Source: a bacterium BMS3Abin03
GTDB taxonomy: Bacteria; Bacteroidota; Ignavibacteria; Ignavibacteriales; Ignavibacteriaceae
Assembly: GCA_002898075.1 (NCBI GenBank)
Contig: BDSV01000204.1
Coordinates: 1 to 33,895 of the forward strand
DNA length: 33,895 nucleotides
Reading direction: 5' to 3'
Part shown: positions 17,595-27,377 of the stretch, in pieces
How positions within the stretch are numbered: position 1 is the first letter of the stretch
Layout of the letters: every line of letters begins with the position of its first letter
Position numbers and translations under genes: made by a program
The notes under the pieces: generated by a model
Databases searched by the model: none
What the model was told of the DNA's origin: nothing
What the model saw: only the letters and a program-made list of their open reading frames with translations

Positions 17595-20594
17595 ATGAAT
17601 ATAGCTAAAGACCTGAAAGAATTTAAACAGTACAGTCTGGAAAATATTTTCAGTAACCGTATAAAAAAATTCCAGCAGTTGATGAAGTTTAAAATCCGTG
17701 AGATACTGCTGGTCTCAAGTATTTATGATAACTATCTGTTCGAAGAAGACGGACGCCTTTATGAAATGATAAGAAGGGAGTACCAGAACCTTAACCTTAG
17801 CCAGGCACCTGAAATTATTCACGTTACTACCGGGATGGAAGCACTCGACCTGCTCGGTAATGAAAACGAATTCGACCTGATAATAGTTACCCTCCACATA
17901 GAAGATATGCATCCTACTGCGCTTGCAAGAATGATAAAAGAGAAAGGAATTAAAACTCCTATAATGCTTCTTGCTTATGATAACAAGGAAAGAAAAGATT
18001 TGATGCTTAACTACGATACTTCAATCTTCGAAAGAATATTTGTGTGGAGCGGTGATTATCATTTGCTGCTGGGAATGGTAAAATATATCGAGGACAAATT
18101 AAACGTTGACAGCGATACGAAAACTATCGGGGTACAGGTAATTATTCTCGTTGAGGATAACGTTAGATTTTATTCTTCATACCTGCCATTAATTTACACT
18201 GAGATATTCAAGCAATCGCAAAGACTTATTTCCGAAGGCGTGAATATAACCCACCGCTATTTAAGAATGAGGGCAAGACCTAAAATCCTGCTATGTACAA
18301 ATTACGAAGAAGCGTGGGAATGCTATCAGAAATATGAAGAATACGTTCTTGCAATAATTTTAGATAACAACTTTAAGCGGGGCGGGCAAAGAGACCCCGA
18401 AGCAGGATTAAAGTTTGCCGCCGAAGTAAAAAAACATCATAAAGATATTCCTATATTAATTCAAACCAGCGATCAGACAATTGCAGAAAAAGCAGAAGAA
18501 GTTGGCGCCTCTTATCTGCTCAAAAATTCTCCCCGCCTGCTGTACGATTTAAGAAAATTTATGATGAGCCATTTTGGCTTCGGAGATTTTATTTTTAAAA
18601 CTCCCGGCGGAAAAGAAGTTGCAAGAGCATCTAATTTAAAAGAACTCGCAAAAGAATTAAAAAAAATTCCCGATGAAAGTTTATTGTATCATGCAGAAGG
18701 AAATCATTTTTCTAAATGGTTAAAAGCACGAACAGAATTTTGGCTCGCACATCAGTTACGACCAAGAAAGGTAAGCGACTTTGCATCAACAGAAGAACTA
18801 CGCAAGGGGCTTATTACAGCTATTAACAGCTATATTTATGATAGATCGAGAGGCGTTGTTTCAGATTTCGATAAAGACTCGTTCGATCCTCATAACAGCT
18901 TTGCAAGAATTGGCGGCGGATCGCTCGGAGGCAAAGCAAGGGGTCTCGGTTTTATTAATTCTCTCATAGCTAATTATAATATCGGTGAGTTATTTAAAGA
19001 CACAAAAATATTTGTGCCATCCTCTATAATACTCGGAACGGATGTGTTCGATTCATTCATGGAGGAGAATAATCTTGAAATCTTTGCACTTAACGAAACA
19101 GATGATACTGCAATCACCCGAAGATTTACCGAAGCGCCATATTTTCCCGGTGATATAAAGGAAGAGCTTTCGGAATTTATCGATCTTGTAAACATACCGT
19201 TGGCTGTAAGGTCGTCGAGTCTGCTCGAAGATTCTCAGTTCCAGCCCTTTGCAGGTGTTTACCGGACATACATGCTGCCTAACAATCATCCTGATAAAGA
19301 AAAAAGATTAACCGAATTACTTCGATCGATTAAGGCGGTTTATGCTTCAACCTTTCATCAGAAAGCGAAGGATTACATGAAAGCGACGTCTTACCGGCTC
19401 GAGGAGGAAAAGATGGCGGTAATTGTTCAGAAGTTGATCGGCAAGGAGCGAAACGGAAGGTACTATCCTAACCTGGCTGGAGTTGCCAAATCGTACAATT
19501 TCTATCCTGTACCTCCGCAAAAATCCGAAGACGGAATTGCTTTAGTAGCGCTGGGCTTGGGCAAAACAGTTGTGGAAGGCGGAAATGCGGTGCGTTTCTG
19601 CCCCCGGTATCCTAAACACCTGCTGCAATTTTTCTCAACGAAAGAAACAATAAAAAATGCACAGCAGAGTTTCTTTGCGCTCGATCTTAATGAGCATCTT
19701 CATCCTAAACCCGACGAGATTTCAGATTTGCTGGTTAAAGAATACAATCTTGAAGAAGCCGAAAAAGATGGAACCCTGTATGCTGTGGGCTCGACATATT
19801 CACCGGAAAACGATGCGGTGTACGACGGTGTTTCCAGAGAAGGAATAAGAGTTGTTACTTTCGCACCGATTTTAAAGCACAACATTTTCCCTCTTCCGGA
19901 AATACTGAATTTGCTGTTGGGACTCGGAACCTGGGGAATGGGCACTTCGATAGAAATTGAATTCGCTGTAAATTTAGATACACCGAAAAAAGAACCGAAA
20001 GAGTTTGCAATGCTTCAGATGCGCCCGCTTGTTATCAACCGGGAAATGGAGGAACTGTCTGTAGATGAATACAAAAAGAAGGATTTAATATGCTACAGCG
20101 ATAAGGTGTTGGGCAACGGGCTAACTGAAAATATTTTTGATATTGTAGTAGTAGATATTCACAAATACGATCGCGGAAAAAGTAAGGAAGTTGCAAATGA
20201 AATAAGCCGGCTAAACACAAAATTAATTGAAGCGGAAAAACCGTATGTTTTAATCGGTGTGGGCAGGTGGGGCAGTCTTGATCCGTGGCTTGGAATTCCG
20301 GTAACGTGGGATCAGATATCGGGCGCTGCTGCTATTGTAGAGTCGGGCTTTAAAGATTTTAATGTAACACCTTCGCAGGGTTCTCACTTTTTCCAGAATT
20401 TAACTTCCTTTAAAGTCGGCTACTTTACTGTTAACTCATTCAGCAAAATTGGTTATATCGATTGGGATTGGCTGTTAAAGCAGCGCATAGTGGAAGAATT
20501 GGAATTCACAAAACATATCGCTTTTAATAAACCGGTTTCCGTTAAGATAAACGGGCATAAAAATAAGGGAGTAATAACCAAACCGGGCAGGTAG
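17595..20594 (+). CDS. Receiver-domain/PEP-synthase-like ATP-binding protein, copy 1
   Basis: 999 residues, cytoplasmic. Residues 35-165: degenerate receiver ('ILLVSSIYDNYLFEEDG', 'FDLIIVTLHIEDMH'), lacking acidic pocket and acceptor Asp. Residues 180-320: second receiver with E187/D188 ('LVEDN'), acceptor D257 ('AIILDNNF'), T291 and K310 ('YLLKNS'), with about 25 extra residues between the pocket and acceptor Asp. Residues 438-815: PPDK/PEP-synthase N-terminal ATP-binding domain: 'GGGSLGGKARGLG', 'LAVRSSSLLEDSQF..FAG', 'VALGLGKTVVEGG', 'EIEFAVN' and 'LQMRPLV'. Residues 815-999: a domain with 'GVGRWGSLDPWLGIPVTW' and 'PSQGSHFFQN'. It has no GGxxSH-type phosphohistidine motif and no PEP-binding barrel, so it cannot be a full PEP synthase. 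It may be a signal-controlled phosphotransferase or ligase, or a regulator of the adjacent GDH; that is inference. Confidence 0.8.
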   Translation: MNIAKDLKEFKQYSLENIFSNRIKKFQQLMKFKIREILLVSSIYDNYLFEEDGRLYEMIRREYQNLNLSQAPEIIHVTTGMEALDLLGNENEFDLIIVTLHIEDMHPTALARMIKEKGIKTPIMLLAYDNKERKDLMLNYDTSIFERIFVWSGDYHLLLGMVKYIEDKLNVDSDTKTIGVQVIILVEDNVRFYSSYLPLIYTEIFKQSQRLISEGVNITHRYLRMRARPKILLCTNYEEAWECYQKYEEYVLAIILDNNFKRGGQRDPEAGLKFAAEVKKHHKDIPILIQTSDQTIAEKAEEVGASYLLKNSPRLLYDLRKFMMSHFGFGDFIFKTPGGKEVARASNLKELAKELKKIPDESLLYHAEGNHFSKWLKARTEFWLAHQLRPRKVSDFASTEELRKGLITAINSYIYDRSRGVVSDFDKDSFDPHNSFARIGGGSLGGKARGLGFINSLIANYNIGELFKDTKIFVPSSIILGTDVFDSFMEENNLEIFALNETDDTAITRRFTEAPYFPGDIKEELSEFIDLVNIPLAVRSSSLLEDSQFQPFAGVYRTYMLPNNHPDKEKRLTELLRSIKAVYASTFHQKAKDYMKATSYRLEEEKMAVIVQKLIGKERNGRYYPNLAGVAKSYNFYPVPPQKSEDGIALVALGLGKTVVEGGNAVRFCPRYPKHLLQFFSTKETIKNAQQSFFALDLNEHLHPKPDEISDLLVKEYNLEEAEKDGTLYAVGSTYSPENDAVYDGVSREGIRVVTFAPILKHNIFPLPEILNLLLGLGTWGMGTSIEIEFAVNLDTPKKEPKEFAMLQMRPLVINREMEELSVDEYKKKDLICYSDKVLGNGLTENIFDIVVVDIHKYDRGKSKEVANEISRLNTKLIEAEKPYVLIGVGRWGSLDPWLGIPVTWDQISGAAAIVESGFKDFNVTPSQGSHFFQNLTSFKVGYFTVNSFSKIGYIDWDWLLKQRIVEELEFTKHIAFNKPVSVKINGHKNKGVITKPGR

Positions 20595-20620
20595 AATAAG
20601 CCCTTTCAGCTATTATTGCT

Positions 20621-20799
20621 CTGACAATAAAAAAGGTTGCATTCAGTCTATTTTTAATTTGGTTTTCGGATTTTGATTTTTCATTGAACTCTCTCCAATC
20701 TCTCTTAAAAAGAGAGAAGAACTTGGTAAAATCCGAAAACCAAATAGGAATTATATTTTAACTTCTCCACAAATTAAATGCACAGTAAATAATTGCCGG
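20621..20799. repeat. 179-bp palindromic MITE-like element, copy B
   Basis: Same length as copy A and nearly identical, with scattered point changes. The left end has decayed to CTGACAAT while the right end keeps ATTGCCGG. The inner TTGGTTTTCGGATTTT / AAAATCCGAAAACCAA arms are intact. It begins 27 bp after the stop of the receiver/PEP-synthase-like gene and lies between the two halves of the gdhA module duplication. Confidence 0.8.
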
Positions 20800-20897
20800 G
20801 TTATTACATTTCAAACCTGTAATAATATCTATTACAATAAAATCATAAAAAGAATTATTCTTTATTACAAAGCCAAGTGTTAGGTTAGTACAGAAAT

Positions 20898-20921
20898 TTC
20901 ATCTGCTGATTTGCAGATGAA
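20898..20921 (+). promoter_or_regulatory. Leader hairpin upstream of gdhA2
   Basis: A perfect 9-bp dyad, TTCATCTGC (20898-20906) with GCAGATGAA (20913-20921), has a 6-nt loop. It lies 40 bp before the gdhA2 ATG and upstream of its Shine-Dalgarno. It could be a protein-binding operator or an mRNA 5' stem; nothing equivalent is seen before gdhA1. Confidence 0.4.
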
Positions 20922-20961
20922 TGAATTTGACGACACAATAAAATAAATATGGAGGCATTAA

Positions 20962-22323
<1,362 letters not shown>

Positions 22324-22329
22324 TTTTCT

Positions 22330-22411
22330 TTGATGACATAACTCCTCCTAATTTCTGTTTGTCATCAATCTATGGCGAAGTAAAATTTTCTTTATCCGGA
22401 TTTGCTTCGCC
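22330..22411 (+). terminator. Tandem hairpins after gdhA2
   Basis: First hairpin: TTGATGACA (22330-22338) with TGTCATCAA (22360-22368), perfect 9 bp. Second: GGCGAAG (22374-22380) with CTTCGCC (22405-22411), 7 bp and extendable inward to 10 of 11, followed by GATTTTATTTT. The second is the better intrinsic-terminator candidate. Together they would separate gdhA2 transcription from the downstream paralog. Confidence 0.55.
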
Positions 22412-22636
22412 GATTTTATTTTAAATCTTCTCAACTTGTAGCAGTTGATGCAGAACTAATTTTTGTTACACCGATCCCCGACTCGTCAAGAAGAAGTGTC
22501 TTGAGGTTATCAACCTTGAGATTCTTCTCCGAAGCTTGTTATATTGCAGATATAAAAATATGGATAAAAAAAAGACTATTCTCCTAAATACGTTATATTT
22601 TTTAGAAACAAATTCATTATAACAAGGAGAATAGTT

Positions 22637-22743
22637 ATGAATAAAAAGATAACAAAGAATGTTAACAGAATCAATAAAAAAAACCTGTCGATGCACCAAG
22701 CGTAGATTTATATCTTATAAGAAGGATGGTACTTAATCAATAA
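22637..22743 (+). CDS. Short ORF with strong ribosome site and an in-frame A-AAA-AAC slippery heptamer
   Basis: ATG at 22637 has AAGGAG 8-9 nt upstream. In the zero frame it encodes 22 residues and stops at 22703-22705. The zero-frame heptamer A AAA AAC (22678-22684) is a classical -1 slippage site. A -1 shift there would continue as 'PVDAPSVDLYLIRRMVLNQ' and stop at 22741-22743, giving about 35 residues. I cannot tell programmed slippage from an inactivating frameshift or a sequencing error in the A8 run. Family unknown. The rest of the 22324-22890 gap holds the gdhA2 terminators and an unsupported ORF at 22402-22587. Confidence 0.35.
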
Positions 22744-22890
22744 ATTTCTTTAAGATTAAAATCTTAATATATTTCATCTGTTTATAATTTCTCTTTTTGG
22801 TCAGATGGAACTCGCATTATAATCATTGGCTCGTGTGTAAATTGATTTTTCATGCTCGTTTCACCTGTAATAATTTTAAAACAAAGTCGA

Positions 22891-25800
22891 ATGAATAAAT
22901 CACAAGATATAAAACAAAACCACCTGGACATTTGGTCCGGCGAAGGTAATTGGAACCGTTTTCAGAGTTTTCAGGATTTGATGCGATTCCGAATCCGGGA
23001 TATTCTTCTCGTTTCCAGTCTTTATGATCTTTACCTGTTTGAAGAAGACGGACGTCTTTATGAATTAATAAGAAAAGAATACCATGGATTGAATCTTAGC
23101 CATTCACCTGAGTTAACAAGGGTTTCGAGCGGCAGGGATGCTATAAATATTGCGAAGAAAGAAAAAAGGTTCGATTTAATAATTACAACTTTGCATATAG
23201 AAGATATGCATGCAATTCATTTCGCTAAGCTGGCAAAGAAGGCGGGTTTGGATATCCCGATAATTCTGCTTGCCCTCGATAACCGTGAATTAAAAACAAT
23301 TATTCTACGACCCGAAATTTCTGTTTTCGATAATGTTTTTTTATGGACCGGCGACTACCGGCTTATTTTAGGAATAATCAAATATCTTGAAGACAAATTG
23401 AATGTTGAACACGATAGTAAAATGTTCGGGGTACAGAATATTATTTTAATTGAAGATAACGTAAGGTATTATTCGAGTTTCCTTCCTATAATTTATACCG
23501 AATTACTTAAGCAAAGCCAGAGATTGATAACCGAAGGTGTAAACCTCTCGCATAAATTTTTAAGAATGCGGGCAAGACCAAAAATTTTATTATGCACAAC
23601 TTATGAAGACGCATGGGCTTACTACCGCAAATACCAGGACCTTGTACTCGGAATAATTTCCGATATTGCATTCCCCAGGAAAGGAAAATTAAACCCCAAA
23701 GCAGGGATAATATTTGCGAAAGCGGTAAAAAAAAAGCATCCTGATATTCCGATTGCATTAGCATCAAACAATCCCGAGAATGAAAAAATCGCCTGCGATG
23801 CAGGAGCTTCTTTTTTGTTAAAGAACTCACCCACTCTTATAGCGGAACTTCAGAAATTTATGAATCAACAATTCGGATTCGGCGATTTTGTATTTAAAAA
23901 CCCGGACGGAAAAGAAGTTGCCCTCGCCAGTGATCTTAAAACCCTTGAAGACTGCATAAAGGTTGTTCCCTCGGAAAGCATTCGTTATCATGGCGAGCGA
24001 AATCATTTTTCAAACTGGCTTAAGGCAAGAACAGAGTTTTGGCTTGCACACAAACTGCGTCCGCGGAAAATTTCCGATTATGCAAACGATGAAGAACTTC
24101 GAAAAGATCTTGTCGAATCGCTGCATAGTTACCGTACTCTAAGGCAAAGAGGAATAATAGAAGACTTTAATAAGGAAACATTCGATCCCGAGAGCAGCTT
24201 TGCCCGGTTGGGCGGGGGCTCTTTGGGAGGTAAGGCAAGAGGGCTGGGCTTTCTTAATTCGCTTATTACTAATTATAACGTTAACGAACAATATAGCGAC
24301 AGAAAGATATTCGTACCCCCGGCTGTTGTTATCGGCACGGATGTATTCGATGATTTTATGCAAGCAAATAATTTACTTGAATTTGCTATAAACTGTGAAG
24401 ACGATGAGGAAATAACCGAGCGCTTTTTAGAATCGAATAAATTCCCGGAAGATATTTTAAAAGAATTAGCCGGGTTTTTAGAGATAATAGATTCTCCGCT
24501 GGCAGTCAGGTCATCGAGTCTGTTGGAAGATTCTCAATATCATCCTTTTGCCGGCGTTTATCAAACATATATGATCCCTAATAATGATCCTGATTTATTA
24601 AACCGGCTTAACGAGCTGCTGACGACTATCAAACGGGTGTTTGCTTCAACTTATTACCGGAGCGCAAAAGATTATCTGAAAATAACTTCTTATCGTTCGG
24701 AAGAAGAAAAGATGGCGGTTATTATTCAGAAGATGATTGGGAACGTTCATAAAAACAGGTTCTACCCGGATTTTGCAGGAGTTGCAAAATCATATAACTA
24801 TTATCCGCTGCCCCCTCAAAAGCAATCCGACGGTATAGCTTCCGTGGCGCTGGGGCTTGGCAAATATGTGGTGGAGGGCGGCAATGCCGTTCGATTTTGC
24901 CCTAAATATCCCGAAGATATTATACAGTTCTACTCGGTAAAAGAAACACTCGATAACAGCCAGAGAAATTTCTTCGCACTAAAGTTAGATGAAAAGACGG
25001 ACTTCGGAAATTTAACCCACGATATGCTGGTTAAAAGTTATCAGCTCGATGTTGCTGAAAAAGACGGCACATTGAATTACGTTGGCGCTACATACTCTCC
25101 GGATAACGATGCTATTTACGATGGGCTGGCAAGATCGGGTCCAAAGGTTGTTACATTCGGACCTATACTGAAAAACAAGCTTTATCCGCTGCCGCAAATC
25201 TTACAGTTGCTTTTGGATATCGGAACTCGCGGAATTGGAACACCGGTTGAATTAGAGTTCGCTGTCAATCTTTCTTCTCCCAAAGGAGGGAAAAAAGAAT
25301 TTGGTCTTTTGCAAATGAGACCGCTTGTAATCAAACAGGAAGATGATGAATTAGAAATAGAATCGTTTAAAGAAGATGACCTGATATGTCAAAGCAATCA
25401 GGTGCTCGGTCATGGTATAGTAGACGATGTGTACGATATTATTGTAGTCGACTATCATAAATTTGAAAGATCAAAGAGCAGAGATGTTGCTGCAGAAGTT
25501 ACCGCATTTAATTATAAAATGTTAAATGCTAACCGCCCTTATTTATTGATCGGGGTTGGACGTTGGGGTTCTTTAGATCCATGGCTGGGAATACCGGTTA
25601 CCTGGGAACAGATTGCCGGTGCAAAAGCAATTGTCGAAACCAGTTTTAAAGATATGATAGTTAAGCCCTCGCAGGGTTCTCATTTCTTTCAGAACATAAC
25701 ATCCTTTATGATCGGATACTTTACCATTAATCCCGAACAGAATGAGGGAATTCTCGATTGGGACTGGCTGTTAAATATCAAACCTTTTGAAAGAAAACAT

Positions 25801-25908
25801 TATACAAGGCATCTTCGTTTTAAAGAACCGATCGTTATAAAAATGAACGGTCATAAAAATGAAGGGATAATTCTTAAGCCGAAAAACGATCCTTCTCCTG
25901 ACGAATAA
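22891..25908 (+). CDS. Receiver-domain/PEP-synthase-like ATP-binding protein, copy 2
   Basis: 1005 residues from ATG 22891. I prefer this start to ATG 22852 because it gives the same distance (33 residues) to the conserved 'RIRDILLVSSLYDLYLFEEDG' core as in copy 1. No Shine-Dalgarno supports either. Same architecture as copy 1: degenerate receiver; second receiver with 'LIEDN', 'GIISDIAF' (acceptor Asp), 'ALASNN' and 'FLLKNS'; linker 'GERNHFSNWLKARTEFWLAH'; ATP-binding domain with 'GGGSLGGKARGLG', 'LAVRSSSLLEDSQY' and 'LLQMRPLV'; C-terminal domain with 'GVGRWGSLDPWLGIPVTW' and 'PSQGSHFFQN'. The phosphohistidine domain is again missing. Sits downstream of gdhA2 exactly as copy 1 sits downstream of gdhA1. 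Confidence 0.8.
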   Translation: MNKSQDIKQNHLDIWSGEGNWNRFQSFQDLMRFRIRDILLVSSLYDLYLFEEDGRLYELIRKEYHGLNLSHSPELTRVSSGRDAINIAKKEKRFDLIITTLHIEDMHAIHFAKLAKKAGLDIPIILLALDNRELKTIILRPEISVFDNVFLWTGDYRLILGIIKYLEDKLNVEHDSKMFGVQNIILIEDNVRYYSSFLPIIYTELLKQSQRLITEGVNLSHKFLRMRARPKILLCTTYEDAWAYYRKYQDLVLGIISDIAFPRKGKLNPKAGIIFAKAVKKKHPDIPIALASNNPENEKIACDAGASFLLKNSPTLIAELQKFMNQQFGFGDFVFKNPDGKEVALASDLKTLEDCIKVVPSESIRYHGERNHFSNWLKARTEFWLAHKLRPRKISDYANDEELRKDLVESLHSYRTLRQRGIIEDFNKETFDPESSFARLGGGSLGGKARGLGFLNSLITNYNVNEQYSDRKIFVPPAVVIGTDVFDDFMQANNLLEFAINCEDDEEITERFLESNKFPEDILKELAGFLEIIDSPLAVRSSSLLEDSQYHPFAGVYQTYMIPNNDPDLLNRLNELLTTIKRVFASTYYRSAKDYLKITSYRSEEEKMAVIIQKMIGNVHKNRFYPDFAGVAKSYNYYPLPPQKQSDGIASVALGLGKYVVEGGNAVRFCPKYPEDIIQFYSVKETLDNSQRNFFALKLDEKTDFGNLTHDMLVKSYQLDVAEKDGTLNYVGATYSPDNDAIYDGLARSGPKVVTFGPILKNKLYPLPQILQLLLDIGTRGIGTPVELEFAVNLSSPKGGKKEFGLLQMRPLVIKQEDDELEIESFKEDDLICQSNQVLGHGIVDDVYDIIVVDYHKFERSKSRDVAAEVTAFNYKMLNANRPYLLIGVGRWGSLDPWLGIPVTWEQIAGAKAIVETSFKDMIVKPSQGSHFFQNITSFMIGYFTINPEQNEGILDWDWLLNIKPFERKHYTRHLRFKEPIVIKMNGHKNEGIILKPKNDPSPDE

Positions 25909-26037
25909 ATTTATAACCTGACAAAACCGATTATAGATTTGTTATTTTAAATTCCGCACTCGAATTACTTGACTAAATTATTAATAAGTTTATCTTTAAA
26001 ATCAACTTTATTTCCATTCACAAACAAGGAAAGAAAG

Positions 26038-26505
26038 ATGAGAACCATAATTACCATTTTACTTTTTTTCTTCTTTGTTGCCGGCGCAGCAACGGCACAG
26101 AAAGATTATTCATACCTCGATAATGAAAAAGGCACGTCGATGGAACCTATCTTGGCTGCGGCAGATCCGTTAGTTAGAAAGGTTGAAAAAGAAAGTTTTG
26201 AAATTGTTCGGATGGAGTACGACCTGATTTTTGATAAAAAGAGTACATTCAGAAATCTTTATAAGGGCTGGACATACGGAATAGTTGCCTTCGGTGATTA
26301 CAGGATTAAGGATATTGATCTAACCGTTTACAAGGAACGCAGAGGCAGGTGGGAAAAAGTTGAAGATGATTCTGAGAACGACGATGTAGCTACCGTTTCA
26401 ATTAAACCCCGGCGTGATGCTAATTATAAAATAGTAATTTCAGTTTACAAATTTAAAAAAGGATACAGCGTTGGTCATTACGGGTTGCTGATATTTCATG
26501 AATGA
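26038..26505 (+). CDS. Small secreted protein of unknown function
   Basis: 155 residues from ATG 26038, chosen because AAGGAAAG lies just upstream and a clear Sec signal peptide begins there ('TIITILLFFFFVAGAATAQ', cut around residue 20). The longer frame to 25969 would hide the signal peptide. The mature part is charged, with 'WTYGIVAFGDYRIKDIDLTV' and 'DVATVSIKPRRDANYKIVIS', and looks like a single beta domain. No family recognised. It stands 129 bp after the second receiver/PEP-synthase-like gene, so it could be transcribed with it, but nothing links function. Confidence 0.7.
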   Translation: MRTIITILLFFFFVAGAATAQKDYSYLDNEKGTSMEPILAAADPLVRKVEKESFEIVRMEYDLIFDKKSTFRNLYKGWTYGIVAFGDYRIKDIDLTVYKERRGRWEKVEDDSENDDVATVSIKPRRDANYKIVISVYKFKKGYSVGHYGLLIFHE

Positions 26506-26650
26506 AATTTTTTAGGGCTTTGCTAATGAAAATAATTTTTGGGCGGAGCTGTTTTTAACTAATTGTGTTTACTTTATGGAATGCATCCGAATGATGCAAA
26601 GTATCGGTGTGTAAATAAATATTTCTTCACCGGTATATTTTTTCCCTCCG

Positions 26651-26893
26651 AAAAACCCGAAAATTATAGGTGATGAAAAAGTGAATCTCTTTTTACACAA
26701 AAGAGCCGATTTTAAAGGATACGAAAAGAAAGGATTTTACCACTTTGGACTTTATATAGAAAAATTTGACTATATAATTGAAAAATGCACCAAGATGGGA
26801 ATTGAAATTTTTTACGGCGGATTGCTGAAGCGAGAGAAATCAGCTTCAATTTATATATGCACTATTTTAATTGATTTTCTTATTTTACAATAA
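26651..26893 (+). pseudogene. Probable VOC (glyoxalase/bleomycin-resistance) family remnant
   Basis: The frame reads 'PKIIGDEKVNLFLHKRADF', 'KGFYHFGLYIEKFDYIIEK', 'CTKMGIEIFYGG' and 'KREKSASIYIC', a good match to the middle of a VOC domain (G.QK.NLH ... HF.L.V...D..I..L...GV....GG ... S.Y..DPDG). It then loses the pattern ('TILIDFLILQ' in place of DP.G..IE) and stops. No N-terminal strand with the first metal ligand is found upstream. A GTG at 26681 with AGGTGAT before it could still be used, giving 70 residues. Recognition is from motif memory only. Confidence 0.45.
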
Positions 26894-27377
26894 ACTCATT
26901 TCTTTTTAGGAGAGGATAAAGGTGGGTTTATAATAAAACCAAAATCCGAAAACCAATTTGTAAATGGTATAATTTCACTACCATAGCTCTGCAAATTGTG
27001 CTGAGGGAGAATTCCCGAAGTAATATAAGAGCCGGTAATTATATCAATTGCAATTACAAAAGCCGCAATTTGTAAATCTTAGAAATGCGTTTGTTCTTTT
27101 TCGCAGGAATTAAGATAAAAATTTGAAGAATTAATGAGCCAACTTTAAAAGGTGTTTTTATTTAAAATAAGTAGTATTTTGGAATTAATATCGAAACATA
27201 TTTTTCTGATTAATAGTTTTTTAAAGTGGACTCATCAATAAAAAATGAAAAGCTCGTTTCTCATTTTGAGGTAACATTTTTATATAAAACTTTAATTATT
27301 AAAAAATCCCCGAATTATTTATTTTAGAACCTGTATTTTACTATTGATATTTTAAACTTTATCCGGAAAGATATACA
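26894..27377. other. Gene-free gap with a partial repeat match
   Basis: No ORF of note in 484 bp before the M14 peptidase gene. AAAATCCGAAAACCAA at 26941-26956 is a 16-base exact match to the right inner arm of the 179-bp element, but the flanking sequence matches poorly, so this is at most a decayed fragment. The last ~100 bp should hold the peptidase promoter. Confidence 0.4.

Noticed and set aside
17595..20594. Annotation as phosphoenolpyruvate synthase
   Set aside because: Only the ATP-binding domain is present; the phosphohistidine and PEP-binding domains are missing in both copies.
22402..22587. ORF of 61 residues between gdhA2 and the next gene
   Set aside because: It starts inside a terminator hairpin, has no ribosome site, and matches no motif I know.
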